Below are positions 63,416 through 64,000 of a stretch of DNA of 64,000 nucleotides, piece after piece (the first letter of the stretch is position 1; the number at the start of each line of letters is the position of its first letter). Position numbers and translations under genes: made by a program. Source of the DNA: Rhabdophis nuchalis (taxonomy: Eukaryota; Chordata; Lepidosauria; Squamata; Natricidae); contig CM077653.1 in the NCBI GenBank assembly GCA_039707465.1, positions 3,607,184 to 3,671,183 of the forward strand, in the 5' to 3' direction. The notes below the pieces were generated by a model. It made no database searches. It was given only the letters and a program-made list of their open reading frames with translations, and was not told the origin of the DNA.

Positions 63416-64000
63416 TCTGTTACCTATTGCTTGAAAAAAAATGCAAGTAATATTTCCCTTCTGTGTCCCTGAGTTTGTATCTCATGCCTCTCCTCCTTGG
63501 TCTTTATTAAGTCAAATATCTCGAGATCAATTCCGTTGAGTTGTGCAAATTGTCTAAATAGGCTAATGAACCTAAGCTAATGTTTGGTTTGTGTGAGTTC
63601 CAATCTCGGTTGGTTTTTCCTCGCTCAGTTTAAAGCACCCCTCGCTTTCTCTGTATATGTATGTATGCCATCAGGTAGGTGATAGATACAGTTGGAATTT
63701 CAATAAGTCCTCTCAAAATATTGCTTTCATGGCTTGCAGGCTGCTGTGATAGGCATATTTGGATGCAAGGCAACATTTTTCAAAAGGAAAAAAGGACAAC
63801 TCTCAACTTGTCTTTTTCTTCTGGATAGACAGCCAGGCTTACAAATAAACCCATGAACGATGGACGTTGGCCATCATTATTTTTCACGCTACCTAAAAAT
63901 GGAAGGCTGGCGTTTTCCTTTGAGCATCTCAACTTTCCATTTAAATTTCCCCCCAAAATTGTGGGGAAGGGGGGGGGGAGAAAGAATGAGGCAGGTGGAA
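63416..64000. other. No recognisable feature
   Basis: AT-rich single-copy-looking sequence to the window end; G run at 63970-63980. Confidence 0.4.

Overview
The window is vertebrate nuclear DNA and almost certainly comes from a squamate reptile, most probably a snake. The evidence is the mix of repeats. There are CR1 LINE 3' ends of the kind called CR1-L3/Snake1 in snakes, with pentanucleotide tails; L2-clade LINE 3' ends; Bov-B LINE 3' ends; Sauria-type tRNA SINEs; and many short hAT-like elements with 8-bp target-site duplications (TSDs). Long microsatellites (AAT, AAGA, GA, GGA/GAA, GATA, TTGG) are very frequent. I recognise no host protein-coding exon, tRNA, rRNA or CRISPR array. The window reads as intergenic or deep intronic DNA. 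Most long open frames are translations of simple repeats or of LINE C-termini.

Layout. 1-10 kb: mostly single-copy-looking DNA with one tRNA-SINE, an L2 copy with an (AAT)n tail, a GA-rich tract, CR1 fragments (one split by an LTR-like insertion) and a hAT MITE. 10.5-12.5 kb: a modular tandem array carrying (TCC/TTC)n, abutted by an L2 copy. 13.5-14.3 kb: a satellite of 131-bp units, each a dimer of two ~65-bp monomers, that appears to have grown from a tRNA-SINE. 14.5-23 kb: CR1 copies, an older LINE remnant, pyrimidine tracts, a (GATA)n tract between two MITEs and a Bov-B end. 23.6-27.7 kb: three hAT elements each carrying a second hAT element. 28-34.8 kb: CR1, Sauria SINEs, a long-inverted-repeat element split by L2, a fold-back MITE with perfect TSD and Bov-B. 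36.4-41.3 kb: the best-preserved CR1 frame, another nested hAT pair, L2 and L1 remnants, and a CR1 with a (CTATT)n tail. 42-49 kb: an LTR holding a MITE, then a 2.2-kb hAT-like element containing eleven 99-bp hairpin-forming repeats. 49-64 kb: further MITEs, CR1, three L2-type copies, a solo LTR with a 6-bp TSD, and two more tRNA-SINEs.

The most interesting material is how the mobile elements interact. Non-autonomous hAT elements sit repeatedly inside other hAT elements. Different LINE lineages carry different microsatellite tails, and in one pair of CR1 copies a complex tail appears to have been inherited. Internal parts of a MITE, a SINE and an unidentified repeat have expanded into tandem arrays. 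LTR copies share an acidic open frame in U3. Several near-perfect short hairpins have no element explanation. All of this was read by eye; no alignment or database search was run, and family names rest on remembered diagnostic motifs.
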